The notes under the pieces are model-generated. The model saw only the letters and a program-made list of their open reading frames with translations. It had not been told where the DNA came from and made no database searches. 64,000 nucleotides of DNA from Neobacillus sp. Marseille-Q6967 (lineage in GTDB: Bacteria > Bacillota > Bacilli > Bacillales > Cytobacillaceae), in the NCBI RefSeq assembly GCF_946151075.1, contig NZ_CAMGZB010000001.1, positions 2,222,001 to 2,286,000 of the forward strand, in the 5' to 3' direction. Positions 27,986 through 35,400 of the stretch are shown piece by piece. Position 1 is the stretch's first letter, and each line of letters begins with the position of its first letter. Made by a program: the position numbers and the translations under genes.

Positions 27986-29926
27986 ATGAGTGCAATAACA
28001 GGTTTAATTCATTTTAATAACGAGCCAATAGAGCATCTTCACTGCTTTAAGCTAATGAAGGCATTAGATTGTTTCACAGCGGATACTATTCAAACTTGGC
28101 AAGGTGAGAATGTCTTTTTTGGTTGTCATTCGCAATGGATTACATCCGAATCTATTGGGGAATGCATACCCTATTACGACTATGATAGACAATTAGCGAT
28201 TACAGCTGATGCAATTATTGACAATCGGAATGAATTGTTTGAGAGATTGCAAGTAAAGCAATCAGTTCGAAAAGCTATTACTGATAGTGAACTGATATTG
28301 CTTGCATACCAAAAATGGGGAGAAGATGTTCCTAAGTATCTAATTGGTGATTTTGCATTTATGATTTGGGATGAAAAGAAACAACTTCTTTTTGGGGCAA
28401 GGGACTTTTCAGGTGGAAGAACCCTTTATTATCACCACTGTGGGCAACGGTTGGCTTTTTGTACTACGATCGATCCACTATTAACCCTACCTTATATACA
28501 AAAAGAATTAAATGAGGAATGGCTAGCAGAATTTTTAGCTATTTCTTCGGTTGTTGATTCTGTAGATGCTTCACATACGCCATATAAAAATATTGCACAA
28601 TTACCTCCTTCACACACCATTTCAATTGTTGGAGGAAATATTACACTAAAACGGTATTGTACATTTGATTCAGGTGAACAGTTTAATTTAAGAACAAATA
28701 CAGACTATGTTGAAGCCTTTCAAGATGTCTTCAGTGTAGCGGTTAAATCGCGTTTACGTACATTTCGCAAAGTTGGGTCTCAATTAAGCGGTGGTTTAGA
28801 TTCAGGGGCGGTGGTAAGTTTTGCTGCTAAGCAACTTAGCAGCGAAAATAAACAATTATATACATATAGTTATATTCCAGCGAGTGACTTTATAGATTAT
28901 ACGCCAAAATATTTAATGCCTGATGAGAGACCTCTTATCCAATCAACAGTTAAACACGTCGGAGGTATTAAAGATTACTATTTGGATTTTCAAGGAAAGA
29001 ATTCCTTTTCAGAAATTGATGACTTCCTAGAAATAATGGAAATGCCGTATAAGTTTTTTGAAAATTCCTTCTGGATAAAAGGGATTTTTGAGAAGGCTAA
29101 CGAAGATGGATTAGGAGTACTATTGAGTGGCGGAAGAGGAAACTTAAGCATATCTTGGGGACAAGCAATTGACTATTATGCCATTCTTTTAAAGAGAATG
29201 AAATGGATTAAGCTTTTAAAAGAATTAAATCAATATAGTCAAAATGTGGGAGGTGCAAGATTAAGAAGAATTCCAGGGATTGCAAAACTGGCTTTTCCTT
29301 CTATTAATCAATTTTTTTCACCAAGTAATCAATATTCATTTCCAATTTTAATTAACCAGGAATTTGCAAAAAGAACGAACATTTATAACAAACTTCAAGA
29401 ATATGGAATAGGTAAAACAGGTTGGCTTGCTACTTCTAATATTTATGAACAACGAAAAAACCATTTTGAAGAGCTTTTTCATTGGAATGCAACGAATACG
29501 CTTTCGACGAAATTATCGTTACGTTACTCTTTATGGAACCGCGATCCAACTAATGATCTAAGAGTCATTCGTTTCTGTTTATCTGTTCCAGAAGAACAAT
29601 ATGTTCAAAATGGATTAGATAGGTCTCTTATACGTAGATCCACCGAAAATTATTTACCGGATAACGTAAGACTAAATCAAAGGATAAGGGGTGTTCAAGG
29701 AGCTGATTGGGTTCATCGAATGACTCCCTATTGGAATCAATTTATAGACCAACTGCAGCAACTTAGTAAGGATGAAAGAATATTTGAGTTTATAAATCAA
29801 CAATTGGTTGTAGAAGCGCTCTCGAAGGCTAAGGAAGGACCAAAGGCGGAATTTGCGACTGATTCACAAATTAGGCTGTTAATGCGTGCGTTAATTGTAA
29901 AAAGGTTTATCAAAAAGTTTAATTGA
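27986..29926 (+). CDS. lasso peptide cyclase C1 (asparagine-synthetase-like)
   Basis: 646 residues. The N-terminal glutamine-amidotransferase-like domain begins MSAITG, lacking the Cys2 that true asparagine synthetases need, as in lasso cyclases. The ATP-pyrophosphatase motif SQLSGGLDSGAVVSF lies near residue 265, and AFMIWDEKKQLLFGARDFSGGRTLYYH is conserved. The enzyme would adenylate an Asp/Glu side chain of the precursor and close the macrolactam around the threaded tail. It ends 14 bases before precursor gene 1, so the pair is one unit. A homologue with the same layout lies at 31460. Confidence 0.92.
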   Translation: MSAITGLIHFNNEPIEHLHCFKLMKALDCFTADTIQTWQGENVFFGCHSQWITSESIGECIPYYDYDRQLAITADAIIDNRNELFERLQVKQSVRKAITDSELILLAYQKWGEDVPKYLIGDFAFMIWDEKKQLLFGARDFSGGRTLYYHHCGQRLAFCTTIDPLLTLPYIQKELNEEWLAEFLAISSVVDSVDASHTPYKNIAQLPPSHTISIVGGNITLKRYCTFDSGEQFNLRTNTDYVEAFQDVFSVAVKSRLRTFRKVGSQLSGGLDSGAVVSFAAKQLSSENKQLYTYSYIPASDFIDYTPKYLMPDERPLIQSTVKHVGGIKDYYLDFQGKNSFSEIDDFLEIMEMPYKFFENSFWIKGIFEKANEDGLGVLLSGGRGNLSISWGQAIDYYAILLKRMKWIKLLKELNQYSQNVGGARLRRIPGIAKLAFPSINQFFSPSNQYSFPILINQEFAKRTNIYNKLQEYGIGKTGWLATSNIYEQRKNHFEELFHWNATNTLSTKLSLRYSLWNRDPTNDLRVIRFCLSVPEEQYVQNGLDRSLIRRSTENYLPDNVRLNQRIRGVQGADWVHRMTPYWNQFIDQLQQLSKDERIFEFINQQLVVEALSKAKEGPKAEFATDSQIRLLMRALIVKRFIKKFN

Positions 29927-29940
29927 AAGGGGGTGACACA

Positions 29941-30084
29941 ATGAAAAAAAAGTGGATTAAACCAGAATTGGAAGTTCTTGAGGTTAATATGACAATGGGA
30001 GATACCGATCCGGGAGAATATCTCGACAATACTTTTGAAGCTGGAACGTATTGGAAAGATTTAACTTGGAGAAATGATAGTTAG
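29941..30084 (+). CDS. lasso peptide precursor 1
   Basis: 47 residues. The predicted 19-residue leader (MKKKWIKPELEVLEVNMTM) has the W/Y-x2-P-x-L pattern bound by B1 proteins and Thr at position -2 from the cleavage site. The predicted 28-residue core starts Gly1 (GDTDPGEYLD) and ends in Asp-Ser, like paeninodin, whose terminal Ser is phosphorylated. The ring acceptor is uncertain: Glu7 would give a 7-residue ring, while positions 8 and 9 are Tyr and Leu. A strong AAAGGGGGTGA site precedes the ATG, and a terminator follows. Confidence 0.85.
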   Translation: MKKKWIKPELEVLEVNMTMGDTDPGEYLDNTFEAGTYWKDLTWRNDS

Positions 30085-30111
30085 AAAACATAGTCTTACA
30101 GGATAATGAAT

Positions 30112-30152
30112 AAAAAGCACCTCAAAATGTTCATACATAGAGGTGTTTTTTA
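30112..30152 (+). terminator. intrinsic terminator after lasso precursor 1
   Basis: The arms CACCTC and GAGGTG (30118-30123 and 30140-30145) with flanking A and T runs are followed by TTTTTTATTT. It ends the C1-precursor 1 unit. Confidence 0.85.
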
Positions 30153-30217
30153 TTTGTAAAAATATGGAAAACTTATAAAAATCAATTCATTATGATTTTT
30201 TAAGTAGAGAGGTAGAA

Positions 30218-31189
30218 ATGAAAAAAATAATTACTAATCGCTTGATGATTGTTTCTATAGTATTTATTATTCTAATTCTTTATATAATAATCGACAATAA
30301 TCGAATAAAAATAGTGAAACAAGAGGTAATAATCGATAACTTACCAGAGGAAATAGACAGATTTACTATTCTACAAATAACTGATTTACATGAAAAGGAA
30401 TTCGGAAAAAATCAAGATAGGCTGATAGAGAAGATAAATTCTCTGTCATACGATGTGATTGTGTTTACCGGAGATATGTTGAAAAGCAGCAATAGTACAA
30501 ATTATCCGCCTTTTTATAAATTGATAGAGGGAATTAAGGACAAAGACAATGCTTTGTTTGTACCCGGAAATACTGATCGTTACAGCTATTATCTGGATTC
30601 AGCCGTGCCTTATACGAAATCAGATTTTATTATTGGCATGGAGAGAAGAGGAGTAATGCTTCTTGAATCCATTTATACTGTTGAAAAAGGTATTAATAAA
30701 GTTTATTTTACGAATTTTGAATTTTTAATTCAAAATACAAAAAGTCTTAAGACTGATATTTCATCTTCCGATAATTTTATAAATCAGCAACCATTACAAT
30801 ATGAAATATCTCCATCAATAGACAACGCTAATCCAGACAAAGACATCTTAATTGGATTAACTCATTATCCTGCAGTTGACGCAAGGTTGGACTATTTGTT
30901 GGAAGATTCACAATACAAAGTAAGAGATTACGATTTAATTTTAGCTGGGCATTACCATGGAGGCCAATTTCGAATTCCGTTTTTGGGGGCAATTTTTATA
31001 CCAGAAGGAATGTATCCCCGGGGTGGACTTTTACCACCACAGGATAGGGTCAAAGGGCTATGGGAATATAGGGGGATTAAACAATACGTAAGTGCTGGAT
31101 TAGGTAGTAGTGATGCGATTCCTTTTCTAAATTTTAGGGTTTTTAATACTCCTGAAATTAATTTGATAACATTTAGAAGAGAAAAATAA
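30218..31189 (+). CDS. membrane-anchored calcineurin-like metallophosphoesterase
   Basis: 323 residues. Residues ~9-27 form an N-terminal membrane anchor. The metal-binding motifs of the family are complete: TDLHEKEFG, FTGDML, PGNTDRY, LTHYP and AGHYHGGQF. Relatives such as YkuE/YaeI act outside the membrane on phosphate esters. It sits between the two cyclase/precursor pairs of the lasso cluster, an unusual partner. Because the cluster also encodes a peptide kinase, removal of phosphate from the lasso product or from a lipid is conceivable; this is inference only. Confidence 0.85.
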   Translation: MKKIITNRLMIVSIVFIILILYIIIDNNRIKIVKQEVIIDNLPEEIDRFTILQITDLHEKEFGKNQDRLIEKINSLSYDVIVFTGDMLKSSNSTNYPPFYKLIEGIKDKDNALFVPGNTDRYSYYLDSAVPYTKSDFIIGMERRGVMLLESIYTVEKGINKVYFTNFEFLIQNTKSLKTDISSSDNFINQQPLQYEISPSIDNANPDKDILIGLTHYPAVDARLDYLLEDSQYKVRDYDLILAGHYHGGQFRIPFLGAIFIPEGMYPRGGLLPPQDRVKGLWEYRGIKQYVSAGLGSSDAIPFLNFRVFNTPEINLITFRREK

Positions 31190-31235
31190 ACCTTATTTAA
31201 TGGTATGTCAGTCTATGAAAGTAATCATTTTGTAT

Positions 31236-31294
31236 TTGACAGAAATGAGGAGAAATGATAATTTTATTTTAATGAATTGTTCTTTATAAAGAAT
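31236..31294 (+). promoter_or_regulatory. sigma-A-type promoter followed by a putative SinR operator
   Basis: TTGACA (31236-31241), a 17-base spacer and TAATTT (31259-31264) form a promoter. GTTCTTTATAAAGAAT at 31279-31294 has one perfect SinR half-site and one with a single mismatch, in the same 16-base geometry as the site at 18658. It lies just past the predicted start of transcription, upstream of cyclase C2. Confidence 0.6.
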
Positions 31295-31459
31295 GAAAAT
31301 TGGGAGGGAAATTTTTAGAAAATCTTCGATTTTTATTTGTTTTCTAGTTTTTTTTATATTTATTGGTTCATTATATTGAACGAAAAAACGACTCGATTAT
31401 TTAAGTTCTCTTTCTTCAAATTATTAAGTTTATCTACCCTATATTTACGGGAGGCAAAA

Positions 31460-33415
31460 ATGAGTGCGATAACTGGTGTTTTACATTTAGATGAACTCCC
31501 TATTGAAAATGAGCACGGAAACATCTTGATGAAATCTTTACAGCAGTTTCCAGCTGACATGATTAAGGTATGGTGTAGAGATAATATTTTTCTGGGATAC
31601 CATGGACAATGGATTACGCCAGAATCAGTCGGAGAATTTTTACCATATTTGGATAATGAAAAACAATTAGCTATTACATCCGATGCTATTATTGACAATA
31701 GGGATGACCTTTTTGACAAATTAAATGTTAAAAAAGGACTGAGAAAAAATATACCTGATAGCCAGTTGATATTACTAGCTTACGAAATGTGGGGGGAAGA
31801 AACTCCAAAGTACTTAATCGGGGACTTTGCCTTTATGATTTGGGATCTACGTAAACGTAAGTTGTTTGGTGCAAGAGACTTTTCAGGTTCAAGGACCCTT
31901 TATTATTTCCATGATTCTAATAGATTTGCTTTTTGTACCTTGATTGCTCCGCTGCTTCAATTGCCATATGTTGAAGAAAAGATTAATGAACAATGGCTGG
32001 CTGAATTTCTGGCTATACCAACAATGGTAGAGGCGGTGGATATGTCTATTACTGTATATAAGAATATTCGACAGGTTCCTCCTTGCCACTCTATTTCAGT
32101 GGTAAATGGAAGGGTATCTGTTTCAAAATATGGATCTGTTATTACAAATGAAAAAATAAAATTCAAATCAAATGATGAATATGTTGAAGCATTTCATGAG
32201 GTTTTCAATAAAGCTGTAACATCTAGAATCAGGACATATGGTAATGTTGGTTCGCACCTAAGTGGAGGCTTAGATTCAGGTACAGTTGTTAGTTTTGCGG
32301 CCCAAGCACTTAAAAAGCAAAATAAAATATTAAATACATATAGCTATATACCAGAAGAAGATTTTATTGACTGGACACCATATTATTATACAGCTGATGA
32401 GCGTCCATTTATTAAAGAGACTGTAAATTATGTTGAGAATATTAAAGATCACTACCTTAACTTCGCAGGAAGGAACTCCTTATCAGAAGTTGACGATTTT
32501 CTAATGATTATGGAAATGCCGTATAAGTTTTTTGAAAATACCTTTTGGCTTAAAGGTATTTTCGAGGAGGCACATTCCCAAGGGGTAAAAGTACTTTTAA
32601 CTGGTGCTAGAGGAAATCATTCCATTTCTTGGGGGTCTTGGAATTTAACAATCAATTACTATTGTGACCTATTAAAAAAGTTAAGATGGATACGCCTATA
32701 TAATGAATTGGATGAATATTGCACACATTATAGAACTGGAAAATCGGTGATGATTCCTTTGGTTGTCAAAAAAGCGCTTTCTCCATTGAATGGATTGTTT
32801 GTAAAGAAAGAAGAGGATAATTATCAATTCCCTATGTTAATCAATCCTTCGTTTGCTCAAAAAACAAAAGTTTTTCAAAAACTTCTAGAAAACCAACTGG
32901 ACATAACCGGTAGAAACGTCCTTCCTAAGAATCTAAATGATTTTAGAAAAAAACATTATGAACAGTTATATTTCTGGAATAAAAGTGGAACAGCAACAAC
33001 AAAATTATCCTTACGATATGGATTGTGGGACCGTGATCCCACAAATGATTTACGTGTTATACGATTCTGTTTAGCTTTACCAAAGGAACAATACGTCCAA
33101 GGCGGGATGGAACGGGCTTTTATTCGTCGGGCAACTGAAAACCATCTTCCGGATAAAGTTAGACTTAATCAAAGAACACGCGGTATCCAAGGAGCTGATG
33201 TGGTGCATCGCATGTCTTCAAGCTGGAATAGCTTTATTGATGAACTTAAAGAAATAAGAAAAGATTCCAGAATAAATGAATTACTCAACATTGAAGTGAT
33301 TAATAAGGCAATAGCAAAATTAGAGGGAAACCCAGGTCCAGATTATGTTTTTGCAGATGAATTTAAAATATTATCTCGTAGTTTAATAGTTTATCGCTTT
33401 ATCAAAAATATGTAG
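31460..33415 (+). CDS. lasso peptide cyclase C2 (asparagine-synthetase-like)
   Basis: 651 residues when started at the ATG at 31460 (MSAITGVLHLD), which follows GGGAGG; the frame is open 41 codons further upstream but that part is atypical. It has the same features as C1: no Cys2, SHLSGGLDSGTVVSF near residue 270, AFMIWDLRKRKLFGARDFSGSRTLYYF, and a near-identical C-terminal LRYGLWDRDPTNDLRVIRFC region. It would close the ring of precursor 2, which starts 14 bases after its stop. C1 and C2 are clearly paralogues. Confidence 0.92.
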   Translation: MSAITGVLHLDELPIENEHGNILMKSLQQFPADMIKVWCRDNIFLGYHGQWITPESVGEFLPYLDNEKQLAITSDAIIDNRDDLFDKLNVKKGLRKNIPDSQLILLAYEMWGEETPKYLIGDFAFMIWDLRKRKLFGARDFSGSRTLYYFHDSNRFAFCTLIAPLLQLPYVEEKINEQWLAEFLAIPTMVEAVDMSITVYKNIRQVPPCHSISVVNGRVSVSKYGSVITNEKIKFKSNDEYVEAFHEVFNKAVTSRIRTYGNVGSHLSGGLDSGTVVSFAAQALKKQNKILNTYSYIPEEDFIDWTPYYYTADERPFIKETVNYVENIKDHYLNFAGRNSLSEVDDFLMIMEMPYKFFENTFWLKGIFEEAHSQGVKVLLTGARGNHSISWGSWNLTINYYCDLLKKLRWIRLYNELDEYCTHYRTGKSVMIPLVVKKALSPLNGLFVKKEEDNYQFPMLINPSFAQKTKVFQKLLENQLDITGRNVLPKNLNDFRKKHYEQLYFWNKSGTATTKLSLRYGLWDRDPTNDLRVIRFCLALPKEQYVQGGMERAFIRRATENHLPDKVRLNQRTRGIQGADVVHRMSSSWNSFIDELKEIRKDSRINELLNIEVINKAIAKLEGNPGPDYVFADEFKILSRSLIVYRFIKNM

Positions 33416-33429
33416 GAGGAGGTGAAGTT

Positions 33430-33597
33430 GTGAAAAGAGCATGGAGAATACCTATTTTAGAAGTACTTGATATTAGTATGACAATGAACGGGCCAGGAAA
33501 TGCAAATGCTGATTGCTTTGACGTTTCAGATGGTAAACACGAAACACATGATGGAAGGTCAAATGCCAGCTGCATGCCCCCGGAACTTGATAGCTAA
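33430..33597 (+). CDS. lasso peptide precursor 2 (paeninodin-like)
   Basis: 55 residues from a GTG start behind AGGAGGAGGTG. The leader MKRAWRIPILEVLDISMTM matches precursor 1 in length and in the W-x2-P-x-L and Thr(-2) features. The 36-residue core begins NGPGNANADCF, which aligns with the remembered paeninodin core AGPGTSTPDAF: GPG at 2-4, Asp at 9, Phe at 11. A 9-residue Asn1-Asp9 ring is therefore predicted. The tail is long, holds a second Cys (Cys10 and Cys29) and ends Leu-Asp-Ser, a likely kinase site. Asn at position 1 is unusual. Confidence 0.88.
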   Translation: MKRAWRIPILEVLDISMTMNGPGNANADCFDVSDGKHETHDGRSNASCMPPELDS

Positions 33598-33628
33598 TAT
33601 CTAGGTACTGTCTATGATTCTTATTTTG

Positions 33629-33660
33629 GCCCTTGTTCTCCTTAGGATAAGGGCAATTTT
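33629..33660 (+). terminator. hairpin between precursor 2 and the kinase (attenuator or stabiliser)
   Basis: GCCCTT and AAGGGC at the ends, with an inner TCC/GGA pair, form a stem followed by AATTTT. A leaky terminator here would give more precursor than enzyme, a common RiPP arrangement. Confidence 0.65.
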
Positions 33661-33680
33661 ACAATTTTATTGGAGGAATT

Positions 33681-34616
33681 ATGCCGCATACTATTCAAAA
33701 AGTGGTTTACAAAGGTTTTGGATTTCAAATATTAAGTGAAATATTTTTACCTGAATTAAACAGGGGGAGCCTAGAAGACGATGCTGCGGATTTGTATTTT
33801 GTTGTAGAAGATTTAACTGAAAAATGGGCAAAACTGGCTGGACCCAACAGGTTTTTTTGTTTTAATGAAAACTTTGTAATGTTTCGTATTCCTAATGTTG
33901 CCACCTACTTAATTCAAGATGGAACTAAGGTTGTTGTTTCACCAGTGGGTGGGTCAAACATTGATCAGGTACGTCTTTATTTACTTGGTACTTGTATGGG
34001 TATTCTTTTAATGCAGAGGAGAATTCTTCCGTTACATGGCAGCGCAATTGAAATTGATGGAAAGGCATATGCGATAGTCGGTGATTCTGGTGCTGGTAAA
34101 TCAACTCTTGCTTCAGCATTTTTACAAAAAGGCTACCAGCTTATTAGTGATGATATAATACCAGTTTCTTATACCATGGGGCATAAACCGAGCGTGACAC
34201 CAGCATATCCACAGCAAAAACTCTGGCAAGAGAGTTTAGAGGCGTTTGGAGTCGCTTCGGATAATTTACGACCTATAGTAGAAAGAGAGACTAAATTTGC
34301 AGTACCGGTCCATTCGCAATTTGCTAATAGACATTTAACACTAGCTGGGGTGTTTGAACTAGTAAAAACAGAAAATGAGAGTATTAATATTGAACCTATA
34401 AAAAATCTTCACCGTTTGCACACACTGTTTAACCACACTTATCGAAACTTTTTGCTGGCACCTTGTGGATTGCTGGATTGGCATTTTTCTTTTACTGCTA
34501 ATTTAGTAACTGACCTTCAACTTTTCCAAATTCGTCGACCTATGTCACGTTTCACCGCAAATGAGTTAACTGGATTAATTCTATCAACATTAAATGAGGG
34601 GGAAAAAGTATGGTAA
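33681..34616 (+). CDS. HPr-kinase-like lasso peptide kinase (PadeK-like)
   Basis: 311 residues. The C-terminal half is an HPr-kinase-type P-loop domain: Walker A VGDSGAGKSTLASAF near residue 133 and the ISDDIIPV acidic pair. In the paeninodin cluster such a kinase phosphorylates the side chain of the precursor's C-terminal serine. Both precursors here end in Asp-Ser, which fits. It overlaps the B1 gene by 7 bases, so it is part of the maturation operon. Confidence 0.9.
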   Translation: MPHTIQKVVYKGFGFQILSEIFLPELNRGSLEDDAADLYFVVEDLTEKWAKLAGPNRFFCFNENFVMFRIPNVATYLIQDGTKVVVSPVGGSNIDQVRLYLLGTCMGILLMQRRILPLHGSAIEIDGKAYAIVGDSGAGKSTLASAFLQKGYQLISDDIIPVSYTMGHKPSVTPAYPQQKLWQESLEAFGVASDNLRPIVERETKFAVPVHSQFANRHLTLAGVFELVKTENESINIEPIKNLHRLHTLFNHTYRNFLLAPCGLLDWHFSFTANLVTDLQLFQIRRPMSRFTANELTGLILSTLNEGEKVW

Positions 34617-34900
34617 TCAATACAATCATTTCGTTAAAGGATACCGTTGTTCAAGGGGAAGGGAATATTGTTAGTGATATGGGTGGAGAAAAGGTAATGT
34701 TAAGTGTTAAAAATGGAAAATATTACAATTTGGGTGATATTGGGGGTGAAATATGGGAGTTAATTAAGTCCCCAACTTCAATTACCAAACTAGTAGCTAT
34801 GTTAACGGCAAGATATGAGGTTAAAGAATCTGTATGTGAGCAGCAAGTATTATCTTTTTTAGAACATCTCTTAAATGAGGGACTAATTGAAAAGCGATAA
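34610..34900 (+). CDS. lasso peptide B1 protein (PqqD-like RiPP recognition element)
   Basis: 96 residues. The winged-helix PqqD pattern is clear: GGEKVMLSVKNGKYYNLGDIGGEIWELI, then a helical region ending FLEHLLNEGLIEKR. It binds the precursor leader (W-x2-P-x-L) and hands it to the B2 protease; with two precursors of near-identical leader spacing, one B1 can serve both. It overlaps the kinase gene and precedes B2 by 11 bases. Confidence 0.92.
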   Translation: MVINTIISLKDTVVQGEGNIVSDMGGEKVMLSVKNGKYYNLGDIGGEIWELIKSPTSITKLVAMLTARYEVKESVCEQQVLSFLEHLLNEGLIEKR

Positions 34901-34911
34901 GGGGAAGGTTT

Positions 34912-35400
34912 ATGTTTGTGTTTATGTTTATTCGTAAAGTTAGGAGATTTTTATTTTTGAGTTCTACTACAAAAAAAATAATGCTAGAGGCTTTTATCTT
35001 TTTGGGCTGGGCTCGAATACTAAAGCTATTTCCTTTTAGTAAGATTTCCCCTTCTCTAGGTAACAAGTTGGAAGAGACCCCTTATTATTTACATGAAACT
35101 CATAGTGAAACTTTAAAATTTATTTCAAGTGCTATTCATATTATGAGCCGTTATACATGGTGGGAAAGCCAATGCCTTGTAAAGGCGATTGCAGGCATGA
35201 AAATGTTAGAAAGAAGACAAATTGAAAGCACCCTATATTTAGGGGTTGGTAAAGATGAGACAGGTAAAATGATTGCACATGCATGGTTGCGTTGTGGTTC
35301 CTATTATGTTTCAGGGGCTGAGGGGATGGAGAAATTTACAGTAGTTGGAAAGTTTGCAAAAAGGTTTAATACAAAGGAATTAGTAGGTGAGAGAACATAA
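34912..35400 (+). CDS. lasso peptide B2 leader protease (transglutaminase-like)
   Basis: 162 residues. The N-terminus has the usual basic/hydrophobic helix (RKVRRFLFLSSTTKKIMLEAF). The catalytic Cys88 lies in ESQCLVKAIAGMKML and His123 in IAHAWLRCG; the expected acidic partner is probably Glu137 (GAEGMEKF) rather than Asp. It removes the leader after Thr-Met so that the new N-terminus can be joined to the acceptor side chain. It is followed without a gap by the exporter gene. Confidence 0.92.
   Translation: MFVFMFIRKVRRFLFLSSTTKKIMLEAFIFLGWARILKLFPFSKISPSLGNKLEETPYYLHETHSETLKFISSAIHIMSRYTWWESQCLVKAIAGMKMLERRQIESTLYLGVGKDETGKMIAHAWLRCGSYYVSGAEGMEKFTVVGKFAKRFNTKELVGERT

Noticed and set aside
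27986..33415. Two true asparagine synthetases (AsnB)
   Set aside because: Both lack the catalytic Cys2 of the glutaminase domain (they begin Met-Ser-Ala), and both are followed by lasso-type precursor genes.
33629..33660. SinR half-site GTTCTCC before the kinase gene
   Set aside because: It lacks the final T of GTTCTYT, has no partner half-site and lies within the loop of a hairpin that explains the sequence.
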